Part shown: one piece after another, positions 17,198 through 25,548 of the stretch
How the letters are laid out: each line of letters starts with the position of its first letter
Numbering within the stretch: position 1 is the first letter of the stretch
Assembly (NCBI RefSeq): GCF_001425205.1
Contig: NZ_LMDW01000002.1
Coordinates: 301,541-337,321, forward strand
Origin: Variovorax sp. Root411
GTDB taxonomy: Bacteria > Pseudomonadota > Gammaproteobacteria > Burkholderiales > Burkholderiaceae_C
Length of the DNA: 35,781 nt
Direction: 5' to 3'
Notes under the pieces: generated by a model
Told to the model about the DNA's origin: nothing
The model's database searches: none
The model's input: only the letters and a program-made list of their open reading frames with translations
Made by a program: the position numbers and the translations under genes

Positions 17198-17207
17198 CAT
17201 TCGTTGA

Positions 17208-18941
17208 ATGGCCGCTGCCGAACTTCCAGTTAAAGAAACCTCGCAGATTGCCCTCCCAGGGCTCGCCCGCGCCCTGGTGTCGGCGGGCAAGCTTCCTGCC
17301 AGGGCGGCCGAGGACATCTACCAGAAGTCCCTGAGCGGCCGCACCAGCTTCATCGCGGAGCTGACCGGCTCTGGCGCCGTCTCGGCCGCCGATCTCGCCC
17401 ACACCCTTTCCACCGCCTTCGGCGCCCCGCTGCTCGACCTCGACGCCATCGATCCCCAGCGTCTGCCCAAGGACCTGCTCGATGCGAAGCTGTGCCACGC
17501 GTACCGTATCGTCGTCCTCAGCAAGCGCAACAACCGTCTGATTGTTGCAACAGCCGACCCCTCGGACCAACAGGCGGCGGAGAAGATCAAGTTCGCTTCC
17601 CAGATGGGCGTCGACTGGGTCATCGCGGAATACGACAAGCTGTCGCGAATGATCGAAGCCGCCGCCGTCAGCGCGGCGGAAACGATCAACAACATCGTAG
17701 GCAGCGAGTTCGAGTTCGACGACGTCACGGCCGACACCTCGGGCGACAGCAACGAGCAGGCGGTCGCCGAAGTCGAAGACGCACCGGTCGTGCGTTTTCT
17801 CCACAAGATGCTGCTCGACGCGATCGGCATGCGCGCATCGGACATTCATTTCGAGCCCTACGAGCACCAGTACCGCGTACGGTTCCGGATCGACGGCGAA
17901 CTGCGCGAAATCGCCAGCCCGCCCACCGTCATCAAGGACAAGCTGGCATCGCGCATCAAGGTCATCTCGCGGCTCGACATCTCGGAAAAGCGCGTGCCGC
18001 AGGACGGCCGCATGAAACTCAAGATCGGGCCCGATCGCGTCATCGACTTCCGCGTGAGCACCTTGCCCACGCTGTTCGGCGAGAAGATCGTCATACGTGT
18101 TCTCGACCCCAGCAGCGCGCGCCTGGGCATCGACGCCCTGGGTTACGACGCGGATGAAAAGGCGCGGCTTCTCCATGCCATCGGCCGACCGTACGGCATG
18201 GTGCTCGTCACCGGCCCCACGGGCTCGGGCAAGACCGTGTCGCTCTACACCTGCCTGAACCTGCTGAACCAGCCGGGCGTGAACATCGCGACGGCGGAAG
18301 ATCCGTCGGAAATCAACCTGCCCGGCGTCAACCAGGTCAACGTCAACGAACGGGCCGGCCTGACCTTCGCGGCCGCACTGCGCGCCTTCCTGCGGCAGGA
18401 TCCGGACATCATCATGGTCGGCGAAATCCGCGACCTCGAAACCGCCGACATCTCGATCAAGGCCGCGCAAACGGGCCACCTGGTGCTCTCCACGCTGCAC
18501 ACCAACGACGCGCCGACGACGCTCACGCGGATGCGCAACATGGGTATCGCGCCGTTCAACATCGCATCGAGCGTGATCCTGATCACCGCGCAGCGCCTGA
18601 CCCGGCGGCTGTGCACCGTCTGCCGCGTGCCGGCCGACGTTCCGCGCGAAACGCTGCTCGACGCTGGGTTCAGGGAAGAAGACCTGGACGGCACCTGGAA
18701 GCCCTACCGCCCCGTCGGCTGCTCCGCCTGCAGCGGCGGCTACAAGGGCCGCGTGGGCATCTACCAGGTGATGCCGATCACCGAAGCCATCCAGGAAATC
18801 ATCCTGCGCGACGGCAGCGCGCTCGACATCGCTCAGCAGTCCGAAAAAGAAGGCGTGCGTTCGCTGCGCCAGTCGGGTCTGCGAAAAGTCATGCAAGGTC
18901 TCACTTCGCTGGAAGAAGTGGTGGCCTGCACCAACGAATAA
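17208..18941 (+). CDS. pilB: Type IV pilus assembly ATPase PilB
   Basis: 577 residues. Hexameric cytoplasmic ATPase that powers pilus extension. The N-terminal MshEN/GSPII_E-type domain spans about 20-160. Then come the catalytic parts: ASDIHFEPY, Walker A GPTGSGKT (about 336-343), Asp box, Walker B DPDIIMVGEIRD (near 397-408) and His box TGHLVLSTLHTNDAP. A tetracysteine zinc site (CTVC at 469-472, CSAC at 505-508) is typical of PilB and distinguishes it from the retraction ATPases PilT/PilU. The ATG at 17208 lacks a strong Shine-Dalgarno. It heads the pilB-pilC-pilD-coaE series. Confidence 0.97.
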   Translation: MAAAELPVKETSQIALPGLARALVSAGKLPARAAEDIYQKSLSGRTSFIAELTGSGAVSAADLAHTLSTAFGAPLLDLDAIDPQRLPKDLLDAKLCHAYRIVVLSKRNNRLIVATADPSDQQAAEKIKFASQMGVDWVIAEYDKLSRMIEAAAVSAAETINNIVGSEFEFDDVTADTSGDSNEQAVAEVEDAPVVRFLHKMLLDAIGMRASDIHFEPYEHQYRVRFRIDGELREIASPPTVIKDKLASRIKVISRLDISEKRVPQDGRMKLKIGPDRVIDFRVSTLPTLFGEKIVIRVLDPSSARLGIDALGYDADEKARLLHAIGRPYGMVLVTGPTGSGKTVSLYTCLNLLNQPGVNIATAEDPSEINLPGVNQVNVNERAGLTFAAALRAFLRQDPDIIMVGEIRDLETADISIKAAQTGHLVLSTLHTNDAPTTLTRMRNMGIAPFNIASSVILITAQRLTRRLCTVCRVPADVPRETLLDAGFREEDLDGTWKPYRPVGCSACSGGYKGRVGIYQVMPITEAIQEIILRDGSALDIAQQSEKEGVRSLRQSGLRKVMQGLTSLEEVVACTNE

Positions 18942-18969
18942 CGAACACACACCGAGAACCGGAGATCGA

Positions 18970-20199
18970 ATGGCAACAGTGGCATCCAACCGCTCCCAGC
19001 CCACGCACAAGGAATTTGTCTTCGAATGGGAAGGCAAGGACCGCAACGGCAAGGCGGTGCGCGGCGAACTTCGGGCCGCCGGCGAAAACCAGGTGCAGGC
19101 CGCCCTGCGCCGCCAGGGCGTGCTCGCCTCCAAGATCAAGAAGCGCCGCATGCGCTCCGGCAAGGCAATCAAGCCCAAGGACATCGCGATCTTCACGCGC
19201 CAGTTGGCGACCATGATGAAGGCCGGCGTGCCCCTGATGCAGTCCTTCGACATCGTCGGGCGCGGCAATGCGAACGCGAGCGTGGCCAAGCTGCTCAACG
19301 ACATCCGCAGCGACGTGGAAACCGGCACCTCGCTGTCGGCCGCCTTCCGCAAGTTCCCGAAGTACTTCGACAACCTCTACTGCAACCTGGTGGAAGCCGG
19401 CGAAGCGGCCGGTATTCTGGAAGACCTGCTGGACCGCCTTGCCACGTACATGGAGAAGACCGAGGCGATCAAGTCCAAGATCAAGTCGGCGTTGATGTAC
19501 CCGACCTCGGTGGTGGTCGTGGCCTTTGTGGTGGTCGCGATCATCATGATCTTCGTGATTCCTGCGTTCAAGCAGGTGTTCACTTCGTTCGGGGCCGACC
19601 TTCCTGCGCCAACGCTGTTCGTGATGGCCATGAGCGAATTCTTCGTCTCGTACTGGTGGCTGATCTTCGGCGGCATCGGCGGCGGCCTCTACTTCTTCAT
19701 GCAGGCCTGGAAACGCAACGAGCGTTTCCAGAAAGTCATGGATCGCGTTCTGCTGCGCATTCCCATCTTCGGCACCTTGATCGAGAAATCCTGCGTTGCG
19801 CGCTGGACACGAACGCTTGCGACGATGTTCGCGGCAGGCGTCCCCCTCGTCGAAGCCCTCGACTCGGTGGGCGGCGCCTCGGGCAACAGCGTCTATGGCG
19901 ACGCCACGGCGAAGATCCAGCAGGAGGTGTCCACGGGCACCAGCCTCACCTCGGCCATGACCAACGCCAACCTGTTCCCATCGATGGTGATCCAGATGAC
20001 CGCGATCGGCGAGGAATCGGGTTCCATCGACCACATGCTGGGCAAGGCCGCCGACTTCTACGAATCCGAAGTGGACGACATGGTCGCGGGCCTCTCCAGC
20101 CTGATGGAACCTATCATCATCGTGTTCCTCGGCACCATCATCGGCGGCATCGTGGTGTCGATGTACCTGCCCATCTTCAAGCTCGGCCAGGTCGTCTGA
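18970..20199 (+). CDS. pilC: Type IV pilus inner-membrane platform protein PilC
   Basis: 409 residues. Two T2SSF domains (about 70-195 and 275-395) form the platform that couples the PilB motor to pilin insertion. The first has FTRQLATMMKAGVPLMQSF, and the second has WTRTLATMFAAGVPLVEAL, the expected internal repeat. Membrane segments lie near 177-200 (VVVVAFVVVAIIMIFVIPAF), 220-240 and 375-400. A Shine-Dalgarno GGAGA precedes the ATG. The stop overlaps the pilD start (TGATG). Confidence 0.97.
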   Translation: MATVASNRSQPTHKEFVFEWEGKDRNGKAVRGELRAAGENQVQAALRRQGVLASKIKKRRMRSGKAIKPKDIAIFTRQLATMMKAGVPLMQSFDIVGRGNANASVAKLLNDIRSDVETGTSLSAAFRKFPKYFDNLYCNLVEAGEAAGILEDLLDRLATYMEKTEAIKSKIKSALMYPTSVVVVAFVVVAIIMIFVIPAFKQVFTSFGADLPAPTLFVMAMSEFFVSYWWLIFGGIGGGLYFFMQAWKRNERFQKVMDRVLLRIPIFGTLIEKSCVARWTRTLATMFAAGVPLVEALDSVGGASGNSVYGDATAKIQQEVSTGTSLTSAMTNANLFPSMVIQMTAIGEESGSIDHMLGKAADFYESEVDDMVAGLSSLMEPIIIVFLGTIIGGIVVSMYLPIFKLGQVV

Positions 20200-21164
20200 T
20201 GCTCGTTTCGAGGGAGTTCGACACCGCGTTCGCCGGTGTGCTGGGGCTATTGATCGGCAGTTTCATGAACGTCGTGATCTACCGCACGCCGGTGATGATG
20301 TACCGCGACTGGCTCGCCGATGCCGTTGCCAACCTCATGCCCTCGAAGGATGCGCCTTCGCTGTGGTCGCTGGCCTTCGGTCCGAAGGTGTCGCCTCCCG
20401 CGGGGCTGGAAGCGGCCGCCGACAAGGCCGCCGCGGTCCTCGAAGCGCAGCCCGCATTCGACCTGACCCGTCCCGCATCGCGCTGCGGAAACTGTGGGCA
20501 CAAGATCCGCTGGTACGAGAACATCCCCGTGCTGAGCTATGTGGTGCTGCGCGGGCGCTGCGCGTCTTGCAAGACTTCGATCAGTCCGCGCTACCCGCTG
20601 GTCGAGCTGATCACGGGCGCGCTGTTCGCACTCTGCGCCTGGCGTTTCGGCATCACGCCGGCCGGTGTGCTCTGGGCCGCATTCGGCGCCCTGCTGATCT
20701 GCCAGTTCCTGATCGATTTCGACACCCAGTTCCTGCCCGATTCGCTCAATTACCCCCTGCTCTGGCTCGGCCTGGTCGGCGCGGCCATGGGCTGGACCGG
20801 CGTGCCGCTGAGCTCGGCCGTCTGGGGTGCCGTGTTCGGCTACCTGAGCCTCTGGCTTGTGTACCATGGCTTTCGCCTGGTCACGGGCAAGGAAGGCATG
20901 GGCTATGGAGACTTCAAACTGCTCGCCGCGCTGGGCGCCTGGCTCGGCGCCGACTATCTCATCGCGATCATCCTCGTCTCCTCGCTGGTGGGCGCGGTGA
21001 TCGGCGTGACGCTGCGCGTCGCCGGCAAGCTGGCGCACAAGGACATTCCCATCGCCTTCGGCCCCTTCCTGGCCGGCGCGGGCCTCGTCTGCCTCGTGGC
21101 AGGCCCCGAAATCGTGAGGCAATGGATTCCGTTCGCCTTTCCCCTCGGCGCACTGATCCATTGA
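20199..21164 (+). CDS. pilD: Prepilin peptidase / N-methyltransferase PilD
   Basis: 321 residues. Bifunctional membrane aspartyl protease that cleaves the prepilin leader and methylates the new N-terminus. GSFMNVVIYRTP is at about 22-33. A Pro/Ala-rich cytoplasmic insertion of roughly 40 residues precedes the zinc site CGNC...CASC in the first cytoplasmic loop. The catalytic Asp residues are in IDFDTQFLPDSL and GYGDFKLL. About eight hydrophobic segments are present. Translation is coupled to pilC. No pilin gene is in the window, so its substrates lie elsewhere. Confidence 0.96.
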   Translation: MLVSREFDTAFAGVLGLLIGSFMNVVIYRTPVMMYRDWLADAVANLMPSKDAPSLWSLAFGPKVSPPAGLEAAADKAAAVLEAQPAFDLTRPASRCGNCGHKIRWYENIPVLSYVVLRGRCASCKTSISPRYPLVELITGALFALCAWRFGITPAGVLWAAFGALLICQFLIDFDTQFLPDSLNYPLLWLGLVGAAMGWTGVPLSSAVWGAVFGYLSLWLVYHGFRLVTGKEGMGYGDFKLLAALGAWLGADYLIAIILVSSLVGAVIGVTLRVAGKLAHKDIPIAFGPFLAGAGLVCLVAGPEIVRQWIPFAFPLGALIH

Positions 21165-21172
21165 CACACCGC

Positions 21173-21781
21173 ATGGTGCGGCGCATCGGCCTGACGGGCG
21201 GCATCGGCAGCGGCAAGAGCACCGTCGCCGGCCTGCTGGTGGCCCAAGGGGCGGTGCTGGTGGACACCGACGCCATCGCGCGGGCCATCGCGCTCCCGGG
21301 CGGCATCGCCATGCCGGCCCTCGAAGCCGCTTTCGGGACCGGTGTCATCGACGCGGACGGCGGCCTGGACAGGGCCGCCATGCGGCAGATCGTGTTCGCG
21401 GATGCAGGAGCCAAGGCCCGCCTCGAATCCATCCTCCACCCCTTGATCGGCGCCGAAACCCGGCGGCTGGCCGCGGCGGCCGGCAAGGATGCGGTCGTCG
21501 TATTCGATGTTCCCCTGCTCGTCGAATCCGGCCGCTGGCGCGCCCTCGTCGACCGCGTGCTGGTGGTCGACGCCACCGAGGAAACGCAGTTGAAACGCGT
21601 CGTCGCCCGCTCGGGCTGGACACCCGAAGCAGTCAAGGCGGTGATTGCCCAGCAAGCCACGCGCCGGGCACGTCGGGCCGCCGCCGATGCAGTCATTTTC
21701 AACGAGTCACTGACGCTGGAGGAACTCGGCCAGCAGGTCTGGGGTCTCTGGGAACGGTGGGTTCGGGCAGGCACGCGATAA
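21173..21781 (+). CDS. coaE: Dephospho-CoA kinase
   Basis: 202 residues from the ATG at 21173 (MVRRIGLTGGIGSGKSTVAG), with an alternative TTG at 21161 overlapping the pilD stop. Phosphorylates the 3'-OH of dephospho-CoA, the last step of CoA synthesis. The Walker A GGIGSGKST is at residues 9-17, DTDAIAR follows, and the substrate-binding VVVFDVPLLVESG and lid RVVARSGWTPE are present. coaE directly behind pilD and before zapD is the usual order in beta- and gammaproteobacteria; here the zapD gene is displaced by two O-acetylation genes. Confidence 0.96.
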   Translation: MVRRIGLTGGIGSGKSTVAGLLVAQGAVLVDTDAIARAIALPGGIAMPALEAAFGTGVIDADGGLDRAAMRQIVFADAGAKARLESILHPLIGAETRRLAAAAGKDAVVVFDVPLLVESGRWRALVDRVLVVDATEETQLKRVVARSGWTPEAVKAVIAQQATRRARRAAADAVIFNESLTLEELGQQVWGLWERWVRAGTR

Positions 21782-21782
21782 T
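21777..21782 (+). promoter_or_regulatory. Candidate -10 box (GATAAT) for the MBOAT gene at the coaE 3' end
   Basis: GATAAT overlaps the coaE stop codon and precedes TTTGGGG, a context like the TATAATTTG upstream of ispB. It would give a leader of about 60 bases before the ATG at 21851. The -35 is weak. Confidence 0.3.
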
Positions 21783-21850
21783 TTGGGGTTGACGCCGCGA
21801 CGGCTGCACGACGACCACGTCAAACGGCGCACGCCTCAGCGCCCCTCACG

Positions 21851-23344
21851 ATGCTTTTCAATTCGTATCCCTTCATCTTCGTTTTCTTCCCGCTGGTCCT
21901 GATCGGCTTCTTCCTGATCGGTACGCGCAGCCCCCGGTCGGCGGCGGGTTTCCTGGCACTGGCGTCACTCTTCTTCTACGGGTGGTGGAGCGTCAAGGCG
22001 CTGCCCCTCCTGCTGGGGTCGATCTGCATCAACTACTGGTTCGGGCTGCGGCTGACGCCTTCCCCGGGCCGTGAGGACAAGCATCGCAAGACCCTGCTGA
22101 TCATTGCCCTGGTGGTCAACCTCGGGGTGCTGGCCGTCTTCAAGTACGCCAACTTCTTCCTGGAAAACGTCGATGCCGGGCTGGCGGCCGCGGGCTTCTC
22201 GCAGATCGATCTGGTGCACATCGTGCTGCCGATCGGCATCTCGTTCTACACATTCACGCAGATCGCCTTCCTGGTCGACTGCTGGCAGGGCAAGGTGCAC
22301 GAGCGCAGCTTCATCCACTACGCGCTGTTCGTAACCTACTTCCCGCACCTGATCGCGGGCCCGGTGCTGCATCACGCGCAGATGATGCCGCAGTTCAACA
22401 ATCCGGCCACCTACCGGTTCAACGCCAACAACGTGGCGCTCGGACTGGGCATCTTCGTCTTCGGCCTGGCCAAGAAGATGCTGATCGCCGACCCGCTGGG
22501 GCAATATGCCGACATGATGTTCAAGGGCGTGCACGAAGGCGTGATGCCCTCGCTGTACACGGCCTGGTTCGGGGTGCTGGCCTACACGCTGCAGATCTAC
22601 TTCGACTTCTCGGGCTACTCCGACATGGCGGTGGGCCTGTCGCTGTGCGTGGGCGTGCAGCTGCCGCTCAACTTCAGGTCGCCCTACAAGTCGACCAACA
22701 TGATCGAGTTCTGGCGGCGCTGGCACATCTCGCTGTCGACTTTCCTGCGCGACTATCTCTACGTGCCGCTCGGCGGCAACCGCAAGGGCCCGGCGCGGCG
22801 CTACATCAACCTGTTTCTCACGATGCTGCTGGGCGGCCTGTGGCACGGCGCGGCCTGGACCTTCGTCATCTGGGGCGCGCTGCACGGCGCGTACCTGATG
22901 GTCAACCACTTCTGGAACGCCAAGGTGCGCCGCGGCAACACCAAGACCACTTGGTACGGCCGCGTGATCGGCTGGTTCATCACCTTCCTGTGCGTGATGA
23001 TCGCCTGGGTGGTGTTCCGGGCCGACAGCATGACGGCCGCCGTCGAAATCTACAAGGGCATGCTGGGCCTGCACGGCGCGCCCGTGTCGGCCTTCAGCGA
23101 ATTCCGCGTGCCGTTCCGCAAGCCGGAGTTCTTCCAGACCGTCTTCGCCGGCCTGGTGATCTGCCTCGCGCTGCCGCCCACCATCACGCTCGACCGCTGG
23201 ATTCCCAACGTCGCGGGCCTGGCCGGACGCCCCCACCTCCAGCGCCTGGCCACCTGGGTCACGGGGCTGGGCTGCATCTATCTTTTTGGCCTGTGCGTGT
23301 CGAAGTTCGGCAGCTACAGCCCGTTCCTCTATTTCCAGTTCTGA
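21851..23344 (+). CDS. MBOAT-family O-acyltransferase, AlgI-like
   Basis: 497 residues, polytopic. Membrane-bound O-acyltransferases of the AlgI/PatA/DltB group move acyl groups across the inner membrane for transfer to a periplasmic polymer. Visible are MLFNSYPFIFVFFPLVLI at the N-terminus, FKYANFF, LPIGISFYTFTQIAFLVD, HLIAGPV, YFDFSGYSDMAVGLS, the WRRWHISLSTFLRDYLYVPL loop and GLWHGAAWTF with the invariant catalytic His at about residue 332. Length and motif order match AlgI. The acceptor is unknown: alginate genes are absent here, so another exopolysaccharide, cell-wall or glycan acceptor is equally possible. It lies in the place where zapD is expected after coaE, and a GC-rich repeat element follows its stop. 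Confidence 0.92.
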   Translation: MLFNSYPFIFVFFPLVLIGFFLIGTRSPRSAAGFLALASLFFYGWWSVKALPLLLGSICINYWFGLRLTPSPGREDKHRKTLLIIALVVNLGVLAVFKYANFFLENVDAGLAAAGFSQIDLVHIVLPIGISFYTFTQIAFLVDCWQGKVHERSFIHYALFVTYFPHLIAGPVLHHAQMMPQFNNPATYRFNANNVALGLGIFVFGLAKKMLIADPLGQYADMMFKGVHEGVMPSLYTAWFGVLAYTLQIYFDFSGYSDMAVGLSLCVGVQLPLNFRSPYKSTNMIEFWRRWHISLSTFLRDYLYVPLGGNRKGPARRYINLFLTMLLGGLWHGAAWTFVIWGALHGAYLMVNHFWNAKVRRGNTKTTWYGRVIGWFITFLCVMIAWVVFRADSMTAAVEIYKGMLGLHGAPVSAFSEFRVPFRKPEFFQTVFAGLVICLALPPTITLDRWIPNVAGLAGRPHLQRLATWVTGLGCIYLFGLCVSKFGSYSPFLYFQF

Positions 23345-23352
23345 AATGAATC

Positions 23353-23447
23353 TCCCCCAGGCTTCGCGCACTCCGTGTCGCTTCTCCTACCCCCTCGCCG
23401 GGGGCGACGCCGGTGGCCCGGCAAAGCCGGTTCCACGGCGTCCCGCG
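23353..23447 (+). repeat. Dispersed intergenic stem-loop element, copy 1
   Basis: Starts about nine bases after the MBOAT stop. A head containing CCCCCAGGCT and CGCACTCCGTGTCG is followed by stem 1, CCCCC (23390-23394) / GGGGG (23400-23404), and stem 2, CCGGC (23418-23422) / GCCGG (23426-23430). The same order of blocks occurs on the minus strand at 30841-30917. I recall similar sequence being scattered between genes in Comamonadaceae chromosomes. Confidence 0.7.
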
Positions 23448-23505
23448 AATGGAGCACGCCCGGTTCATGCGCTGGAGACCATTCGGAGTGCAGTGGAGAG
23501 CTGAC

Positions 23506-24540
23506 ATGGAAGACACGAAATCGGCCAGGATCTGGCTTCGCATCTTCGCCGCGGGCTACCTGGTGTGCTGCGCGCTGCTGGTCGCCAGCCTCTTCACCCC
23601 GGTTCCCTACGGCGACCTGACCCGCATCGGGCGCATCTCGGAGCGCGAGTTCGGTTGGCACGCGCCGCCGCCGCCGATCCCCGATGCCGACGTCAAGACC
23701 TGGCCCATCAACGAATCCGACATCCTGGTGATCGGAGACAGCTTCTCCGTGCGCTACGCCTGGCAGGCGTCCCTCGTGGGCGCAGGCTACAAGATGACGA
23801 CCACCCACTGGGACAATCTCGACGGCAAACTGTGCGACGACTTCCCGAGCTGGCTCGAGAAGTCGGGCTTCAAGGGCAAGGTCGTGATCGTCGAGAGCAT
23901 CGAGCGCCTGCTGCAGGACCGCATCGACAAGTCCGAGAGCTGCAAGACGATGAAGCACGCCTTCAAGCCGTCGCCGCCGCCGTTCGAGAACCCGGCCAGG
24001 CCCGCCCCCGGCTTCCAGCTCAACTGGGACGCCCAGCTGCTCAGCGGCTGGTTCACGTACCACAACACCAAGGCCATCCTGGCTTCCGACAGCTGGACCA
24101 ACACGCCCGAGCGCTGGGGTCCGCTGATCGACGCGCGGGTGGTGCCCGATGGCTGCAAGCAGTTCAGCCACCACGCCTGCGACAAGCTGCTGATGACCGC
24201 CGAAGACCGCGTCAACGCGGCGCTTACGGCCGAGTCCGCGCAATTCATGAAGCGCTTCGAGCGCACCGCCGCCCCCTACAAGGTGGTGTGGATGGTCGTG
24301 CCCAACAAGACCACCGTGTATTTGCAACAAAACCATGCCGATGCATTCCGCGCCGCATTCAACCCGCAAAATATCGGGCCGGACCTGTTTGCGCTGGCCG
24401 AGCAGAACCGATTCAAGGTGAAGGATCTTTTCCCCGCCAACGAGACCCACGTCTCGACCCGGGGCTACATTCTTTTCGGCCAGCGTATGCTGCAGGCTGT
24501 GCGCGAGGTGCTGCCCGCACCGGCGGCCAGATCGCAATGA
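23506..24540 (+). CDS. SGNH-fold periplasmic protein, AlgJ/AlgX-like O-acetylation partner
   Basis: 344 residues from the ATG at 23506 (MEDTKSARIWLRIF), preceded by GGAG. Upstream in-frame starts would draw the repeat element into the protein. Residues 7-30 form a membrane anchor or uncleaved signal. The SGNH block I ILVIGDSFSVRYAW places the likely nucleophile Ser at residue 79. The end carries NETHVSTRGYILFG, where AlgX/AlgJ relatives have a DxH-type motif, with the His at 315. Known members accept acetyl groups delivered by their MBOAT partner and transfer them to a polysaccharide in the periplasm. The adjacent MBOAT gene supports this pairing. The acceptor is not deducible. Confidence 0.8.
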   Translation: MEDTKSARIWLRIFAAGYLVCCALLVASLFTPVPYGDLTRIGRISEREFGWHAPPPPIPDADVKTWPINESDILVIGDSFSVRYAWQASLVGAGYKMTTTHWDNLDGKLCDDFPSWLEKSGFKGKVVIVESIERLLQDRIDKSESCKTMKHAFKPSPPPFENPARPAPGFQLNWDAQLLSGWFTYHNTKAILASDSWTNTPERWGPLIDARVVPDGCKQFSHHACDKLLMTAEDRVNAALTAESAQFMKRFERTAAPYKVVWMVVPNKTTVYLQQNHADAFRAAFNPQNIGPDLFALAEQNRFKVKDLFPANETHVSTRGYILFGQRMLQAVREVLPAPAARSQ

Positions 24541-24570
24541 GCCCGAACCCGACGTGAAAAAACGATACGC

Positions 24571-25326
24571 GTGATCCTCTACGAGTACCCCTTCAACGAG
24601 CGCATCCGCACGTACCTGCGGCTGGAGCACCTGTTTCGCCGCCTCGGCGAGCTGGTGCCCGCTGAATCGCCGCTGTCCCATCACTACGCCCTGGTCACGA
24701 TCTTCGAGATCATGGACGTCGCCGCGCGCGCCGACCTCAAGGCCGACGTGCTGCGCGACCTCGACAAGCACAAGAACGTCTTCAACAGCTACCGGGGCAA
24801 TCCGGCCATCGCCGAGGCCGTGCTCGACCAGGTCGTCGGCCAGCTCGAGGGCAACTTCACTGCCCTCAACAGCGTGGCCGGCAAGGCCGGGCAGGCGCTG
24901 ACGGAGAACGAGTGGCTCATGAGCATCCGCAGCCGCGCCGGCATTCCGGGCGGCACCTGCGAGTTCGACCTGCCCGCCTACTACGCCTGGCAGCACCGCC
25001 CCGCCGCCAGCCGCCGAGCCGATCTCGAGCGCTGGTCCAATACCCTCTCTCCGCTGGCCTCGTCGATCTACCTGCTGCTCAAGCTGCTGCGCGACGCCGA
25101 CGTGCCCTACAAGGTGATCGCCAGCAACGGCCAGTTCCAACAGAACCTGCCGCAGGGCCGCAGCTTCCAGCTGCTGCGCCTGCGCATTGATCCCAAGCTC
25201 GGCCTGATCCCTGAAATCAGCGGCAACCGCCTCATGGTCTCGGTGCGCCTGATGCGCCACGACGCGGACGACCGCCTGCACCAAAGCTCGGACGACGCGC
25301 CGTTCGAGCTGACCCTCTGCGCATGA
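24571..25326 (+). CDS. zapD: Cell division protein ZapD
   Basis: 251 residues from a GTG start ([22 protein letters not shown]), the diagnostic N-terminus. ZapD crosslinks FtsZ filaments in the Z-ring by binding the FtsZ C-terminal tail. An alpha-helical N-terminal domain and a beta-strand C-terminal domain ([27 protein letters not shown]) are visible. The stop overlaps the yacG start (ATGA). It normally follows coaE closely; here it starts 30 bases after the SGNH gene, so it might now depend on transcription through the O-acetylation genes. Confidence 0.95.
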   Translation: MILYEYPFNERIRTYLRLEHLFRRLGELVPAESPLSHHYALVTIFEIMDVAARADLKADVLRDLDKHKNVFNSYRGNPAIAEAVLDQVVGQLEGNFTALNSVAGKAGQALTENEWLMSIRSRAGIPGGTCEFDLPAYYAWQHRPAASRRADLERWSNTLSPLASSIYLLLKLLRDADVPYKVIASNGQFQQNLPQGRSFQLLRLRIDPKLGLIPEISGNRLMVSVRLMRHDADDRLHQSSDDAPFELTLCA

Positions 25327-25535
25327 CAACGCGGTTGAACAGCAAGGGCGAGCGGATCGTCCGCTGCCCCACGTGCGGCGGCGACAGCATCTACGCGCCG
25401 AGCAACGCCTACAGGCCCTTCTGCAGCGCACGCTGCAAGGGTGTCGACCTGGGCGCCTGGGCCAGCGAAGACTTCCGCATGCCGGCCGAAGCGCCGCCGG
25501 ACGACGAGCCTTTCGGCGACCCGAAGATCCAGTAG
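25323..25535 (+). CDS. yacG: DNA gyrase inhibitor / zinc-binding protein YacG
   Basis: 70 residues. Zinc ligands are in CPTCGG (near residues 15-18) and [17 protein letters not shown] (near 34-38), the C-x2-C...C-x3-C pattern of YacG. The E. coli protein binds GyrB and blocks DNA binding; that activity is presumed here. The C-terminal tail is acidic and Pro-rich (PPDDEPFGD). The start overlaps the zapD stop by four bases. It converges with the acyltransferase gene, with 13 bases between the two stops. Confidence 0.95.
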   Translation: MTTRLNSKGERIVRCPTCGGDSIYAPSNAYRPFCSARCKGVDLGAWASEDFRMPAEAPPDDEPFGDPKIQ

Positions 25536-25548
25536 GCGGCCGGCAGGG

